Assembly: GCA_003255065.1 (NCBI GenBank)
Contig: QAOA01007638.1
Span: forward strand, 276,066 to 340,065
Direction of reading: 5' to 3'
Length of the DNA stretch: 64,000 nt
From: Cercis canadensis
Lineage: Eukaryota; Streptophyta; Magnoliopsida; Fabales; Fabaceae
Part shown: piece after piece, positions 1 through 37,854 of the stretch
Position numbering within the stretch: the first letter of the stretch is position 1
Layout: each line of letters begins with the position of its first letter
Program-made: the position numbers and the translations under genes
The notes under the pieces: generated by a model
What the model was told of the DNA's origin: nothing
The model's database searches: none
Seen by the model: the letters and a program-made list of their open reading frames with translations, nothing else

Positions 1-2053
1 ATTTCTTGACAGCTTTTTTTTTTTGGTGTGGGGGGGGCGGGTGGGGGGTTTAGTTTACATAGAAGTGCAATGTGCCAAGAAAGAGAGGGGAGTACACAGC
101 AGAAATAGAAACCCTGACATCAAACACTGTGGTTAACCAGAGGAGGTGCCATTAGACCTACCAGTCATTGGTTGGATAGTCTTTTAAATTTGTAGTTTGG
201 TTTTGTTTTTATTTTGGGGCTGATTGTAACTTTCAGATTTGGGGGTACTTTAAGTAATGTTTGTATTTTCTGGTCATGAGCAGTATTTGGGGTTAAGGTT
301 ATGTTATTTAGTTATTTTAGATTCTTATCTCACTGTCCAAGTTTTCCTTAAGGGTTTCGTAGTAGTAGCAAGTGTCAATCCTTATAGAATTAAGAGTCTA
401 TTCCTAATCCTTGTAGACAATGTTATGGAATAAAGGGATGTAATGCCTTCTTTTGACAAGTTTTATTTATGAATAATAATCAGTTTACGTTTATATCAAG
501 GGCTGTAATACTTTCTTTTGAGAAGTTTTATGGATAATAAACAGTTTTTATAGCAGATGTTTTCTTCTGATTTTTCCTGGCTGTGTTTTAGACCTCTTTT
601 TCCCATTCTTTCCCTCTAATTATCTCTTGCAACTACTAGATTTTTGTCTTGGCTTTTTGTCCTGCATCAGACAGGGTGTGGGTTTTATGCAGTAAATCCT
701 TTCAAGACAAATATATGAGCAGTTAAGGATTAAAGCAACTAAAGCATGGAGATGTACAGGCATTTGAAGCAGAGAAACTTATTAGCACAGTATCTTACCG
801 ATTGTAATTTGGCCAGATGACGTAATAGGATAGTGATTCTGATAGATACCCAGTGATATAATAGGAATTGAACTGTATATTAAGATAGAAATGCAGAAAG
901 AAATGACAGTAGAGTAATGAATACTCCTACCCACAGAGCATAAGCTCCTCAGGAACTCTCCTGCCCAAGCTAATAGCTGAAACTAAGATAAATCTTGCAT
1001 ATCTTCCGTCACTCCCACCCCTCTCCTAAATAACTAACTCCCCATGCAAGATGGACCCCACTTGTGCAACTGATTACTACAATTGCGTAACCACAAGCCA
1101 GCTCATACGCCAGCTCATCAAGCCATCTCTCCCTTTGATCTATTCTTATTTCTTCTAGAGTAAACCCTACAGATTTTGGGCCTAGTGTTACCCGGATCTA
1201 ACAACTGATCTCTATCAGATTCTGCTAAGAATAGGTAGAAAATTGAAGTAGGAACAATGGGCCCTCTGTTCTTAAATTCTAATGGCTATCCTCTATTAAT
1301 TTGAAACCTTGTCCAGTTAACCCTATAAATAATTGTTTTTGTCCAAATAAAACTATCCATTCAATAGTTTTTACTGAACGCTTCATAAATCAATATGCAA
1401 TTCTTTGTGAGCTTTTCCACACCACCTAGGACAGAACAGCTTTTGAATTGCCCCAGCTAGGGCAAAAGGAACCTTAATCATAACCATACAAGTTCACTAA
1501 AAGGAAACTTACTAGCCGAATGATTTCTTAAGTGACTTGAACTAAAAGTGACTACCACTAAAAATAAAACATAAACATAAAATAACAAAAATTAAAGAGC
1601 ATATTCCTGACTGCTTATTGTCTGTTCAAATAATAGCTTATGGGGCCCACATCAGCAGGATTGCTAAAGTTATCAGATTCATAAATAATTTGACTTTAAA
1701 CCAACTATAACTGCAGATATTATCATAAGCAGACCTAATGTAGGACCAAATGACAGTAACCCAATTGACAGAATACTTACCTACCATCCTCCTGGATCAG
1801 AAGCAACCATTTTCAGTGAACAATATGATTCATCTCAAAATAGTTAGTTATTATATTTCTGATAGTTTTGGGCCCTCTTATTTATCTTTAGTTGGATTGG
1901 ATAGACATCACTGCCCCTCTTTCCAAGCATGTTAAGGGGAACCATGTTAAATATTTGTTGTCTCTATCTGCTTTTGTGTCTATCAACTGCTTTAAGATGA
2001 ATTATTTGATATTGAAAGGTCTCCTAATTTTTCTTTTCCAAATATGACTTCAG
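1..2053. other. Non-coding, probably intron of the ARF-GAP gene
   Basis: No exon can be recognised here. The next exon (2054) starts inside a PH domain, so this stretch is probably the preceding intron and any earlier coding sequence lies further left. I looked for the conserved PH core that should precede the 2054 exon and did not see it. The composition is AT-rich with a purine/G run near 30-50. The few short reading frames have no recognisable domain. Confidence that it is intronic is moderate. Confidence 0.5.
433..550. repeat. Two-copy tandem repeat, about 55 bp unit
   Basis: A unit of about 55 bp (433-487) is followed after a short spacer by a diverged copy (498-550). Both run from an AAGGG(A/C)TGTAAT start through a TTTTATG-AATAATAA middle to a CAGTTT end. 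It is a local duplication in non-coding DNA with no visible function. Confidence 0.5.
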
Positions 2054-28409
<26,356 letters not shown>

Positions 28410-28799
28410 AAATGGATATGATAGGTTTCAGTTCATCAAGAATTCCAGTGTTCTATTCTAGCATGTATTTTATATCATGAGGAAGTGCTAAATCTGATAT
28501 TCATTAACCTGTGGTTAGTGGACAATGTTAGTTCTGGAACTGAAGAGTTGAACAAGTTAGTGTTGTTTCATTCAACAATAACTGAAAATTGGTGGTTATT
28601 TTGATAACTGTCATGATTGATTCCTTGAACTGATGCTTAGGATTGGTCTATGCATGTAAATTTATGTGCGGGAATAATTTCATTTTTGTAGCTATTGCCA
28701 ACAAAACGGGAAAACCACAAGCCAGCACCCCAAAGAATCTGTGGCTAAAAGCCACGGATAATTTCTTCTTTCTGTTTAATTTTGGGGACGCTGTTTAAC
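28410..28799 (+). other. AGD4: 3' flank (likely UTR) of the ARF-GAP gene
   Basis: AT-rich sequence following the stop codon, with an AATAATTTCATTTTTGTA stretch near 28673 that could serve as a poly(A) region. The transcript end cannot be fixed by eye. Confidence 0.4.
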
Positions 28800-28898
28800 A
28801 ATATCATTTAGTTTTCTTGTGCGCATGTAGTTGTCATTCTGTTAGATGACGGCTAGCCTATGCACAATTGAGTCTAATGGTACAAAATCCAAAATGGC
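28800..28898. repeat. Direct repeat, copy 1 (left part)
   Basis: ATATCATTTAGTTTT...ACAAAATCCAAAATGGC is matched by 34202-34295. The rest of this copy resumes at 29588 (TTCTAGATTTTGCAATATT) after a copia remnant, so copy 2 shows the uninterrupted state. Confidence 0.75.
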
Positions 28899-29587
28899 AT
28901 GGAATGGTTGACGGGCAGTGGTGTTGCCTGAAAAAGCCATTCGGATCTGTTAGTTTCAAAACAAAGTCCTAACCTTTAAAAATGGGAGAGAACAGAATTG
29001 ATATAATGTTCAGATCTGATAACACTAAAATAAGGGCAGGAATAGGTCGGAAATACGCCGGAGAAGGGATTTGGAAAGTTTCACGGTGATCGGAGAAGTT
29101 ACATGCCTCCATGCATAGAAGAAGTTGTCAGCGCGTGGGAGTCACTCACAGAGATGGCAGTGGCGCGTGTGGAAGCGTGCGAAGGTGGACAGCGATGAGA
29201 TTTCGGGGATGGGCCGATTGGAGGCTTGACTTTCACTATGGAGGTGGATTTTGAAAACTCGAATCCTAGAGTCGCTATAAAGAGGCACATCCACTAAATC
29301 CTAGTGATAAGAACACTGTTAGAATGAAAACACAGTAGGGGAGAGAATATTTATCGCTGGAAAAATGCATAGGGAGAAGGGAGAAATTTTTCTCACTAAA
29401 GTTGCTCTAATACCATGTGAGAAATGGTGGAAGTGTATAAGACTAGCTTCTCATATGTATTATTTATATTAACTGTACAATAAATACAAGGTCTAATCAT
29501 GGGCCTAATTACATCCTAGTTACAAGCCTAGATGTAAGTTATAATAACTACAATATTCACAGTTAATCAATATTGAATATTCTAACA
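28899..29587 (-). mobile_element. Ty1/copia 5' end only (LTR, leader, gag start), antisense
   Basis: On the minus strand: LTR 29587-29416, primer site TGGTATTAGAGC (29415-29404), a GC-rich leader, then a gag-like start MAFSGNTTARQPFH near 28942. Everything downstream is missing. Flanks ATGGC (28894-28898) and ATGAC (29588-29592) agree at four of five bases and could be a target duplication. It is a broken remnant. Confidence 0.75.
29416..29587 (-). repeat. 5' LTR of the antisense copia remnant (172 bp)
   Basis: TGTGAGAAATGG...TATTCTAACA on the + strand, next to an antisense initiator-Met primer site. It is a relative of the LTR at 17643-17770. Confidence 0.8.
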
Positions 29588-30159
29588 ATGACGATTTCTA
29601 GATTTTGCAATATTGGAACCCATTATGAGCTTAGGTATTGATATTGCGTGTATCATTTAGTTTTAGTGCATATAGTTGTTGTCACAACGTACTTGAAGGT
29701 TGTTACGACGCGAATGACAAACTTTTAAAAAAATAATTAGTTTTTGAAAGAAAACTTAAAGTCGTCATCAATTGTATTAAGAAAATTGGGAACAATTAGA
29801 AAAAAAAAATTAATTTAAAAAGAGTGTGAATCAAAGAAAGTTTGTGTCAATTTGTGTGCGGAGAAGGTATTAGGCACCCCACAACACCCGTTTAAAAGAC
29901 AGTTACCTAAAATTAATTGTACAAATACAATATGGCAAAAAATGTATTTTATTTATTCTAAAAAAAAAAAAAAGTATGCTTATATTTACAAATTTAACTC
30001 AATGAGAGAAATAGAATATTTACAAAAGTGGGTTTGCCCTACAATTGTAGGTGTCTATGTATCCTCAAGGAGGAATCAGAACCCTCGTAGTTCTTAAAAA
30101 AAAGGTTTAAAAGCAAAGAAATAGAAAACTTAATAACATGGGGTCATTGAAGGCTTAAA

Positions 30160-30176
30160 GCCAAAAAAAAAAAAAN

Positions 30177-30204
<28 letters not shown>
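30160..30204. repeat. Poly(A) run with one N
   Basis: A run of about 40 A with an N at 30176; an unresolved homopolymer inside the large LTR-like element. Not taken as a retroposon tail because no element ends here. Confidence 0.85.
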
Positions 30205-30207
<3 letters not shown>

Positions 30208-31069
30208 TAAAATAGAGTGGCATTGAGCCAAAACAAGTGAAAAGAGAGGCTTTAGAGACTTTGATTTTTATTTTTTTTGGAAAATTATAAATTAAATGAA
30301 ATGGGGAAGTTATGTGAAAGTTGAACTTGGCTCGCTTCCTATCGAGTGTCTACGTACCCACTAGATGAGATCAAAGTTTGTGTAGTTTACTTTTGAAAGA
30401 TTTTTTTTTTAAAAGAGATTTTAGGAAAATAAATCAATCACAGCTCTAGCCCAAAAATCCAACTAGGCTTTACCAAAGAGTGCAATCTTGAGCAAACATT
30501 ATGCAACTAACAAGAAAGGTAAATATGCAATGCATGCCTTTAACAAATTTTTAAATCTTTACACTATTTTCTCGCATAAAGCGTCCTCCAGTGTGACATT
30601 GCCTTCACCTAGGTTGGATAAACAAAACTATTCTATAAAGGAATCAGACTCAATCTATCCACTCATGATAAGTGAAGAGGCCTGCAAATATTACACGGCA
30701 CAGATATATACCTTAATGAATGCAAATGTATGGGCTAATTAAAATGCATGATCCAAATATAACATAGGATGAAGAATGGCCAAGCTTCATTAAGTGCTTC
30801 AAGTTTCTATCATTTCAATTTGCCAAGCTGCAAAAGGATGTGTGCTATCCAAGATTTTTCTCCATATAAGCTCAGAGTGTGCATAAAAAATAAGCAATTA
30901 ACAAGTTAATCAAAACAAAATAATTCACATGTATTTGATGTGGTGAGATTATCTTAGTTTTAGCTGAAGCTATAATCAAATGAAGAATGTTGCTAAAAAC
31001 AGAGTAAACATAAGAACTTGACAACCAACCTCTATTTTTTATTTAATGGGAAAGGAGGATATGGATTAT

Positions 31070-32527
31070 TGATGAGCTGCCGAGGCTCCTCAAACTAATG
31101 AAAGTTTAAGGTCGGTTTACCAAATTAATGAAAGTTTAAGGTTGGTTTACCTAAGCTACTTGTAGCATAAGGCAACTCTAAGTTGAACCAAGGGATTACT
31201 CTAAGTAGTGAATCAGATTTAGGAACATATAAACAGAGGGGTTTGTTTTGTAGAAGTGATTAACAGAAATTGATTAAAAGTGGTAAACTTTAAGGAAAAC
31301 AACCAATCCAAGTCTAACTGATTCTGATTTCAATCCATCATCGATTTCCAAGAATCCATTCAATGATTAACCTAGTTCTTGGCCTTAGAACACATCAAGA
31401 AGCCTCTCAGTCCTCTATGGATATCCACTGGTTAAGCAACCAGAATTCGGATCAACTAAGACTAAATGAATTAAGCAGTCATTCAAATCCAGTTTAACCT
31501 AAGTCCAGAATCCAGCCAAGGTAATTAATCCGTCCAAAAGCTTAAAAACATTAATTAACCTTTAAGTTCCTCTTTTATCACATGTAATTAAGCAATCAAC
31601 ACATGAAGATCCAAATTCGAATTTAAGCAATTCAAACAGAATAGTTCAGAGGAAGCAAAGAAGTAGATTAACCATTAAATGAATAGCAATCAAAGCATAA
31701 TCTCAGAATCAATAATCAGAACAGCCAAAACCTGGATTGATTTGAGTATTCAGCCCTCCATGAACAAGAGGAAGCAAGTTTATAAAATATCTAGAGAGAA
31801 AACTTAGAAACTAAGAAAACAAGACAAATTGTCTAAAAATATCCTAATGTCTTAATACCAATTTCAGCTGCCTCCTTCTGAACATATAGACCTCCAAAAA
31901 TACATACACACCCAAATTTTCCTTAGGTCACACTTATTCCCATGGGCCTTAGCTCTCATTGGGCTTTGGTTTGGGCTCAATTGGACTTGTGATGAAGAAG
32001 TTAGGCCCATTTAAGTGCCAACAGGTTTCTGGAACCATCAGCCAACTTCGACAAGAAATAAGACTATCTAAACTATACAATCTGGTGAACCGGTCTTCAT
32101 AACAATTGAAGCCCTGTGTGTTAGCTTTCCAATGGGGCTAGTTTCAAGTCCATAAGACATCTAAATCTCAAGTTATGGTCCAAAATTGTATGCGGGTCAG
32201 GATCCTGCGACAGCATCTCTTCTCTGGTTTTCAGGCTGCATATGACCTTCTGGACGTCCGAATTGGCTTTGGAGCCCTGAATGAAAGTTGTAGATAATTC
32301 TCTTACCTTTCCTACAAGGTATGACTCGAAATTTTTAGACATCCAAAACTAAAGATATGCATGAAACACAGAGACAACATAAAATGCTCAGTATTGTTGA
32401 AAAATGCAATTAGGCACAAATGGATCCAAAGTCATGAAATGAGGCCCAAGCCCAATCAAATAGGCCCAAAAGAGGTTTAAGAAGCTAAATATGAGAGTTA
32501 ACTACTGTATAAAAAGTGTGTTCATCA
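31070..32527. mobile_element. Solo LTR, 1.46 kb, nested, exact 5-bp duplication
   Basis: TGATGAGCTGCCG...GTGTTCATCA, flanked by ATTAT at 31065-31069 and 32528-32532. Non-coding. Its right 220 bp recurs inverted at 63776-64000, where it also starts sharply at TGATGAACACAC. This fixes the element end independently of the target duplication. Confidence 0.8.
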
Positions 32528-33977
32528 ATTATCAACAAATTGAACATATTGATGCAAAAGTATATGTATCGCCTTCCAAATGACTTTAGAATCACGCAAA
32601 AAGCACTTGTGAAACTCAAGTTATGTCCAAAACACCATGCCAAGGTCAGAAATCACAAAGGCAAAATTTGATACAAATTTTATTATTTTTCTGCGCTTAA
32701 GACATGTTGAATTTGGTAATAAAGCCTATACCATTTGAAAGATACATGTCTTGGCTTTCAAAATAATTTATAATTGCATCAATCCCCTTTGTATAACTCG
32801 AGTTATGAATAAACAAATGTCCAAAGGTCAAAAACCAAGAATGCAGAATTTGAAAGTTCAACTAGCCATGTTCATAAAAATTCTGAGATTAGTTGGCTTT
32901 AAATCACTCAAATCAAATTACATGGATTGAAAGGTTCATATGTTAGGTTTCCAACAAAAGTAAAATCTCATGAAAAAGATGTGTATAACTTGAGTTATGC
33001 ATGAAACATCACACAAAAGGTCAATGCTAGTCAGAATTTACAAATTATGCTCAAATGCAAGTTATGAATAAATCATTATGCAATACATACTCAAATAATG
33101 AACCCAAGACACTCAATTCATGTCCTAATCTCAATAACCAAAGAAATGACATCACACTTTGAAAGCAAAGTCAAATTCAAGTATAGCATCACACATGCAT
33201 TTTATCAAACACCTTAAAGGCACAATTAATATTTAAAATCACTTGTAAAAAGAGTCTTAAAGTTATTCCAAATCAATAAAAGTACATGTGAACATGCTCA
33301 TAGGTCATATTATAATCATCCAAAAGGCTAATTTCAACTAGAAACATGCATAATCAAGTCTCTAAGCACCTACAAATATAGCTGCAAAATTATATGAGTT
33401 CAAAGAGTTAAGAAGTGGAAGAAAGTCATTATCTAATTGAAACCTTCTAGTGTCGAGAATCAAAGTGGGTAGCCCTTCAACCTTCAAAAATCCATGTGAA
33501 CCCTTAGGTTCAAGCTTCAATTTCTCCCAATAGATGCTGCCTTGTCTTATCCAAGTTGATGGAAAGTGTGAATGTGGTGAATAATGATCAAAATAAACTA
33601 TGTGAAGTTAGAAAAATAGAATGGGGGCTTAGGAATCAAAGATTTAATAGAGAATGTGGGAATGAGATGAACAAGGAGATGAGAGGAGAAGAAAGGGAGG
33701 AGAGGAGAGAACCAATAATAGAAAGTGTTACCTTCATAAAAGTGGCTAGGGTTCTCCTCTTGTAAATAGAGCTTAACTAAAAATGGGTATTGGGCTTAGG
33801 TGCTCCACTTGGATCAAGATATTTGGGCTCAAAAGAAAAAAGGGTTATGTAGTAATAAACAATTAGGCTTAGGCAAGTTATTTTGATGAGATTGAGACTA
33901 TTGGGCTTAATACTTAAATCATACAAAATTGTGGTCTCTTGAAAGAAATTAAACTAAGCTATATGCAATTGGACTAA

Positions 33978-34013
33978 TTTTTTTTTTTTTTTTTTTTTTT
34001 TTTTTNTTTTTTT
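33978..34013. repeat. Poly(T) run with one N
   Basis: A run of about 35 T with an N at 34006, inside the same element. Confidence 0.85.
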
Positions 34014-34199
34014 ACTTTCAAAAGTAAACAAACTTAAAAGAATTCAAAAAAAAAATGCATTAAAAAAATACTTAAATCAAGATTTCAAGTAAAAATTAAA
34101 AAGAACGAAAAAGTAAATAATTTTATATATTTTTTTGGTATTTTTCAACTAAGTTTAAAAATACAACCCGGATAAAATATGATGTCTACAATTGTCATT

Positions 34200-34326
34200 C
34201 AATATCATTTAGTTTTAGTGCATGTAGTTATCATTGTGTTAGATGATGGCTAACCTATTCACAATTGATTCCAACAGTACAAAATCCAAAACGGCAGCTT
34301 CTAGATTTTACAATATTAGAATCCAC
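34200..34326. repeat. Direct repeat, copy 2 (uninterrupted)
   Basis: Matches 28800-28898 plus 29588-29625 in order. A third partial copy of its first 30 bp lies at 29651-29679 and is cut by the large LTR-like element, so the original locus held a short tandem series. Confidence 0.7.
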
Positions 34327-34814
34327 TCAATCTCCCATCTTAGAGTCGTAGGTTTGAGGAGGTGAGACGGCAAATGCAAAACTTAGTTGCACTTTAATAA
34401 CCAATTCAATTTACTCTCAATACTAGTATTACATATTTATATACTAAGGTGATATAAATTGTGTATTTTATTAGTTTCACATATCTGTTAAATAAATTAA
34501 ACAATATAAATTATTTTAGTATAAAATTTGATTATTGTATGAATATCACTTATAATATTGAATAACTAGTCATAACTTAAACAAATATTTTTTGTACTAC
34601 AACGTAATATAAATTGACCTTGCTTAACAACAAATCTATCAAAATTTCATTACTTTTTGTTCCTTTTTTAAAAAGAAATACTCACTGTCATCTAAGGAGC
34701 TACAAAATTCATATTATATACACTCAAGAATATCCACGAGACCCAAACAGCAAGTTTAAGGAAATCCCTCGACTTAGAAATTTGCTTATTTGAATTTCTT
34801 GGAACGAAGCAGAC
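34327..34814. other. Intergenic, 3' side of the ClpS-like gene
   Basis: AT-rich sequence between the repeat and the stop codon of the ClpS-like gene. It probably includes that gene's 3' UTR on the minus strand. No other feature was seen. Confidence 0.5.
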
Positions 34815-34895
34815 TCATGCACCAGAGGAATCAGGCTCGATAGTTGATCGTAATCCCCCACGAATCATCATTTGTGCATAGAACTCAGCGTGCTC
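34815..34895 (-). CDS. ClpS-like exon 4 and stop
   Basis: Acceptor GGTATAG, then EHAEFYAQMMIRGGLRSTIE and PDSSGA followed by TGA (34815-34817). This short exon supplies the last ClpS helix and strand. Confidence 0.9.
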   Translation of the reverse strand, partial: EHAEFYAQMMIRGGLRSTIEPDSSGA

Positions 34896-37854
34896 CTATA
34901 CCAAGAATAAAAAATTAACACAATTTTTTTTTGAAAAAAAAAAAATTGTAAACTTTATTAGGAATAAAAAGAAAAACACAACCAATTTCATAATTAAACA
35001 GAATTCAATTCATATGCAGGAAGAATGCATAACCCAAGTTTGTTCAGATCATATATGCATGTCCTCTAGTTTATAAAAATAAAGGGTAAAAGATAAGACC
35101 AAGAATTAAAAAATTCCACAGATGTGAGTGTTACCTATAGAATGAAACAAAACCTATTTATAAAAAGAGAAAGAAGCATTTTGTTCCTAGATCTACAGAA
35201 ACACAAATTAAAGTAGGAAATATCTGCCAAAACGTAAAACCCATAAAAATAATAAAAATTGTAAATTAATTAGGAATGATGAATAAACGACGTTGACATG
35301 TAATGTATCAGATCAACAAATTTAACCAATAATGGTGATGCTGATTCTAGAATTCAAAGCAAAGCCATACCAGAAACTGATCATCACCTTAAAGTCATCT
35401 TAGAGTTGTCATGGATATGTAGTTTAACATGTAAATTGACATACAGAGATGGCTATGTCCCATAGAAAACAGATGCACTCATAAAAGTAATGTGATTTTC
35501 TTCATAGATCAATAAGTTATATCAAAATATCAAATTCTAGAAAACACATCCATAAGAACTAAAATGTTTATTTTTATTTTTGGTACTTTCAAGTTTGAAC
35601 ACGGAACCCATAAGCTCTAAGGACAACTTTAGTACCACTCAGCCATAATCCGTTTGATAAACTAAAATGTTTATAGTTCCACAAAAAGGCCTTTGTCAGG
35701 CTTCTATTCTTTCTCAAAATGCAACTGCAAAGGATGCAGTTTTCTGACTTCTCAGAAATATAAATACAACGCCTCTTCAGCGTTCTGAGTTTAAGATTGA
35801 AACTTTTGATCAGTAAATTTCTTCTTACCTGTATCTTCAACTTATACAAGTTTCGAAGGTAAGTTATGTGTAGAAATGCAAGACCATAAAAACCATAACT
35901 GAAGAGATACCAGTATATCTCTGTTCAAACTTCCAAAACTGGAAAAGAGGGGGGAAAATGAAAATTGAAGTACCTTTACTGTGACAATAACTATAGCTAC
36001 TCCTTTTTCCCTTGATTCATGAAATAATTTCCGCGCATCATCTGGTGTAACCGACGGAACAACCTGGGGTAAAACCTTGGCCACTGCAAGTAGTGAGAAA
36101 CTCTTAAGTACATATCAAAAGCATTTTCTTTACATGCCAAGTGATGTCATGTATGGAAGACAACAACTAGAAATGGTGATTTCCAGCAGGGAGAAAAAAA
36201 AAAACTAGGAATGATAATATCAATCTTCCATGAATGGAACCAAAATTCTTGAAAAATTGTTCAACCAGTGGTCCAAATTGAATATTGACGACGTAAATGC
36301 ACCAGTTCTTTTAGTGACACAATCATGAATAAATGAAAGCAAAAATTCTCTAGAAATGATAATATCATTCTTCCATGAATGGAATCAAAGTTCTTGAAAA
36401 TTGTTCAACCAGTGTTCCGAATTGAATCTTGATGATGTAAATGCACATGTTCTTTTACTTGCTTGATTAGATAAGTGAAAGAAATTTTACCTAATTTCTC
36501 TGTATGACGAATATCATCAATAAGCAGAACCCTGTAACTATCTCCGCTTCCCACTCCCTTTTTGTTACTCATTGATCCAATATCTCCTCCTGTAATTGCA
36601 ATAAAGGAAAATATGAATTGCACGTTCTATGCACAACTTGGTTAAAAGAAGTGGCCAAAAGAGAGAGCGAGAAAAACTGAATGATACACCCAATGTTTCT
36701 GGATTGACAATGAACTCACATCTTAGATATTCAATGGGAATTGTAAAACCTTTTTCTTTAGGCTCCTTTTGTTTTGATAGTAATGGTTTCCATAGAAAAT
36801 ATTTTGGGCTAAGAATTTTTAGTTCTTAGGCCAAAAGTTTTCTTTACAAACCATTTCAATAAAAAAAAATTGAGCCTTAGCCAAAAAAGAACAAGAATGA
36901 TTTAACAAAATAAAGCATGAGACATAAGACACATTAGGGAAATATTTTAAAAACAAACAGTAAGAAGAAGAAAAAACAAAGAAGGAGGAACCGAAGGCTT
37001 TAATAATTCACGCACGCAGAGTGATACAATCATGGCAATGAATCATATAACACTCTCAAACAACTAAAAGAAGCTCAAAATTGGAGAGGGGCACGGAAAT
37101 TCACACAAAATTTATCAACAAAGACCTCTTCAAGAGTCACTTCCAAATTTTTTCTATTTCAAGTAAAAACACAATTTGATTATAGCAATTTACACAAAAA
37201 CAAGTCATACAACAAGAGGAATAATTGAAGCTTCCATTTTCTTTCTAAATTTATTTTGGTAGTAACTTCATCAACCCATCTACACATTACTCTTGTACAA
37301 GTTAAACATGATACAATTTTATTTAAAGCATTTAAATATTTAGAAAGTGATAAAGAACTCACTCGGGGTTTGAACTTTGAAGTCTCCAAACAAGTTTAAG
37401 AAAAAAAAAAAAAAGAATTACAGAGGCGAAGGCCAATATTCCTTCTCTTTCCAACTATTGACTATCAAGTTGAGTAAAATCAAGTAATTGGAACCAAACA
37501 TGGACGAGTAGTACGGAAATCGTTTTCTTGTTCGAATCAGTGGCAGCGAAAAGTACACAAAAAAAAAAAAAAAGCAATTGGAAAATTACCTTCTTGAACT
37601 TGGGTCGCGGGGTCAAACTGTGATTGGTCAAATGTGGGTCGCTCCAAGAGACCTGCACCTCCCTTTGAAGACCCAAACCTGGCGTTAATAGACATGGTTG
37701 TGGCTGTGCTACTGCTACCCACCCATCTTTGTTGATGGTTTCGCTTTGGCCCCAGAAAAATTGAAGAGTTGAGGGTGAAAGATGATGAATAGAGCGGAAC
37801 GAGGCAAGGAATTTTGGCTGGAGCAAACGAAGTTGAAATTCCAGCAATTGCCAT
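34815..37854 (-). CDS. ClpS-family plastid protein (Clp adaptor-like), complete
   Basis: Four exons on the minus strand (37590-37854, 36491-36589, 35974-36083, 34815-34895) join in frame into 184 residues. All introns are GT-AG. Residues 1 to about 58 are rich in Ser/Thr and basic residues with few acidic ones, as in a chloroplast transit peptide. Residues 107-181 form a ClpS-like fold: YRVLLIDDIRHTEKLVAKVL, then PQVVPSVTPDDARKLFHES, EKGVAIVIVTVKEHAEFY, and LRSTIEPDSS. Bacterial and plastid ClpS deliver N-degron substrates to ClpC/ClpA. This protein matches the divergent plant ClpS-like group that I recall from Arabidopsis At1g68660. The N-D-D and pocket His of classical ClpS appear replaced (D-D-I at 113-115 and R in ESREKG), so its substrate choice may differ. 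The ATG at 37854 starts the transit peptide and is the only good start. The gene is convergent with the ARF-GAP gene. Confidence 0.88.
35974..36083 (-). CDS. ClpS-like exon 3 (core)
   Basis: Acceptor CTTGCAG, donor AAG|GTACTT. Encodes residues 122-158, including the helix PDDARKLFHESREKG and the strand VAIVIVTV. Confidence 0.9.
36207..36461. repeat. Two diverged direct copies of about 110 bp in ClpS-like intron 2
   Basis: 36207-36316 and 36352-36461 share GAATGATAATATCA-TCTTCC, GTTCAACCAGTG and GTAAATGCAC in the same order. It is a local tandem duplication inside the intron, old enough to carry several differences. Confidence 0.7.
36491..36589 (-). CDS. ClpS-like exon 2
   Basis: Acceptor TTACAG, donor TTAG|GTAAAA. 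Encodes a Gly/Ser-rich spacer and the first ClpS strand YRVLLIDDIRHTEKL (residues 107-121). Confidence 0.88.
37590..37854 (-). CDS. ClpS-like exon 1 (transit peptide)
   Basis: Encodes MAIAGISTSFAPAKIPCLVP onward, 88 codons plus one base, ending QVQE at a donor AAG|GTAATT. It is Ser/Thr-rich with basic residues, as expected for plastid targeting. Confidence 0.85.

Larger units (their letters stand above)
29680..34190. mobile_element. Large solo-LTR-like element, split by another solo LTR
   Basis: TGTCACAACG...GATGTCTACA gives TG...CA ends, with flanks GTTGT (29675-29679) and ATTGT (34191-34195), four of five bases alike. A segment reading AAGGTATTAGGCACCCCACA near 29865 resembles what I recall from large plant gypsy LTRs of the Tat/Ogre type. 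No gag or pol coding was found. Without the nested insert the element is about 3.05 kb. It may be a solo LTR or a large LTR-derivative (LARD). It contains a poly(A) run with an N (30176) and a poly(T) run with an N (34006). Confidence 0.6.

Noticed and set aside
1750-1935. 61-residue reading frame before the first exon
   Set aside because: No domain, no splice context joining it to the PH exon, and AT-rich composition like the surrounding intron.
30160-30204. Poly(A) tail of a LINE or SINE
   Set aside because: No retroposon body or target duplication next to it; it lies inside a larger element and contains an N.
33556-33765. Charged 69-residue frame in the large LTR-like element
   Set aside because: Low-complexity E/R-rich sequence from a GGAGA repeat, with no homology or codon signal recognised.
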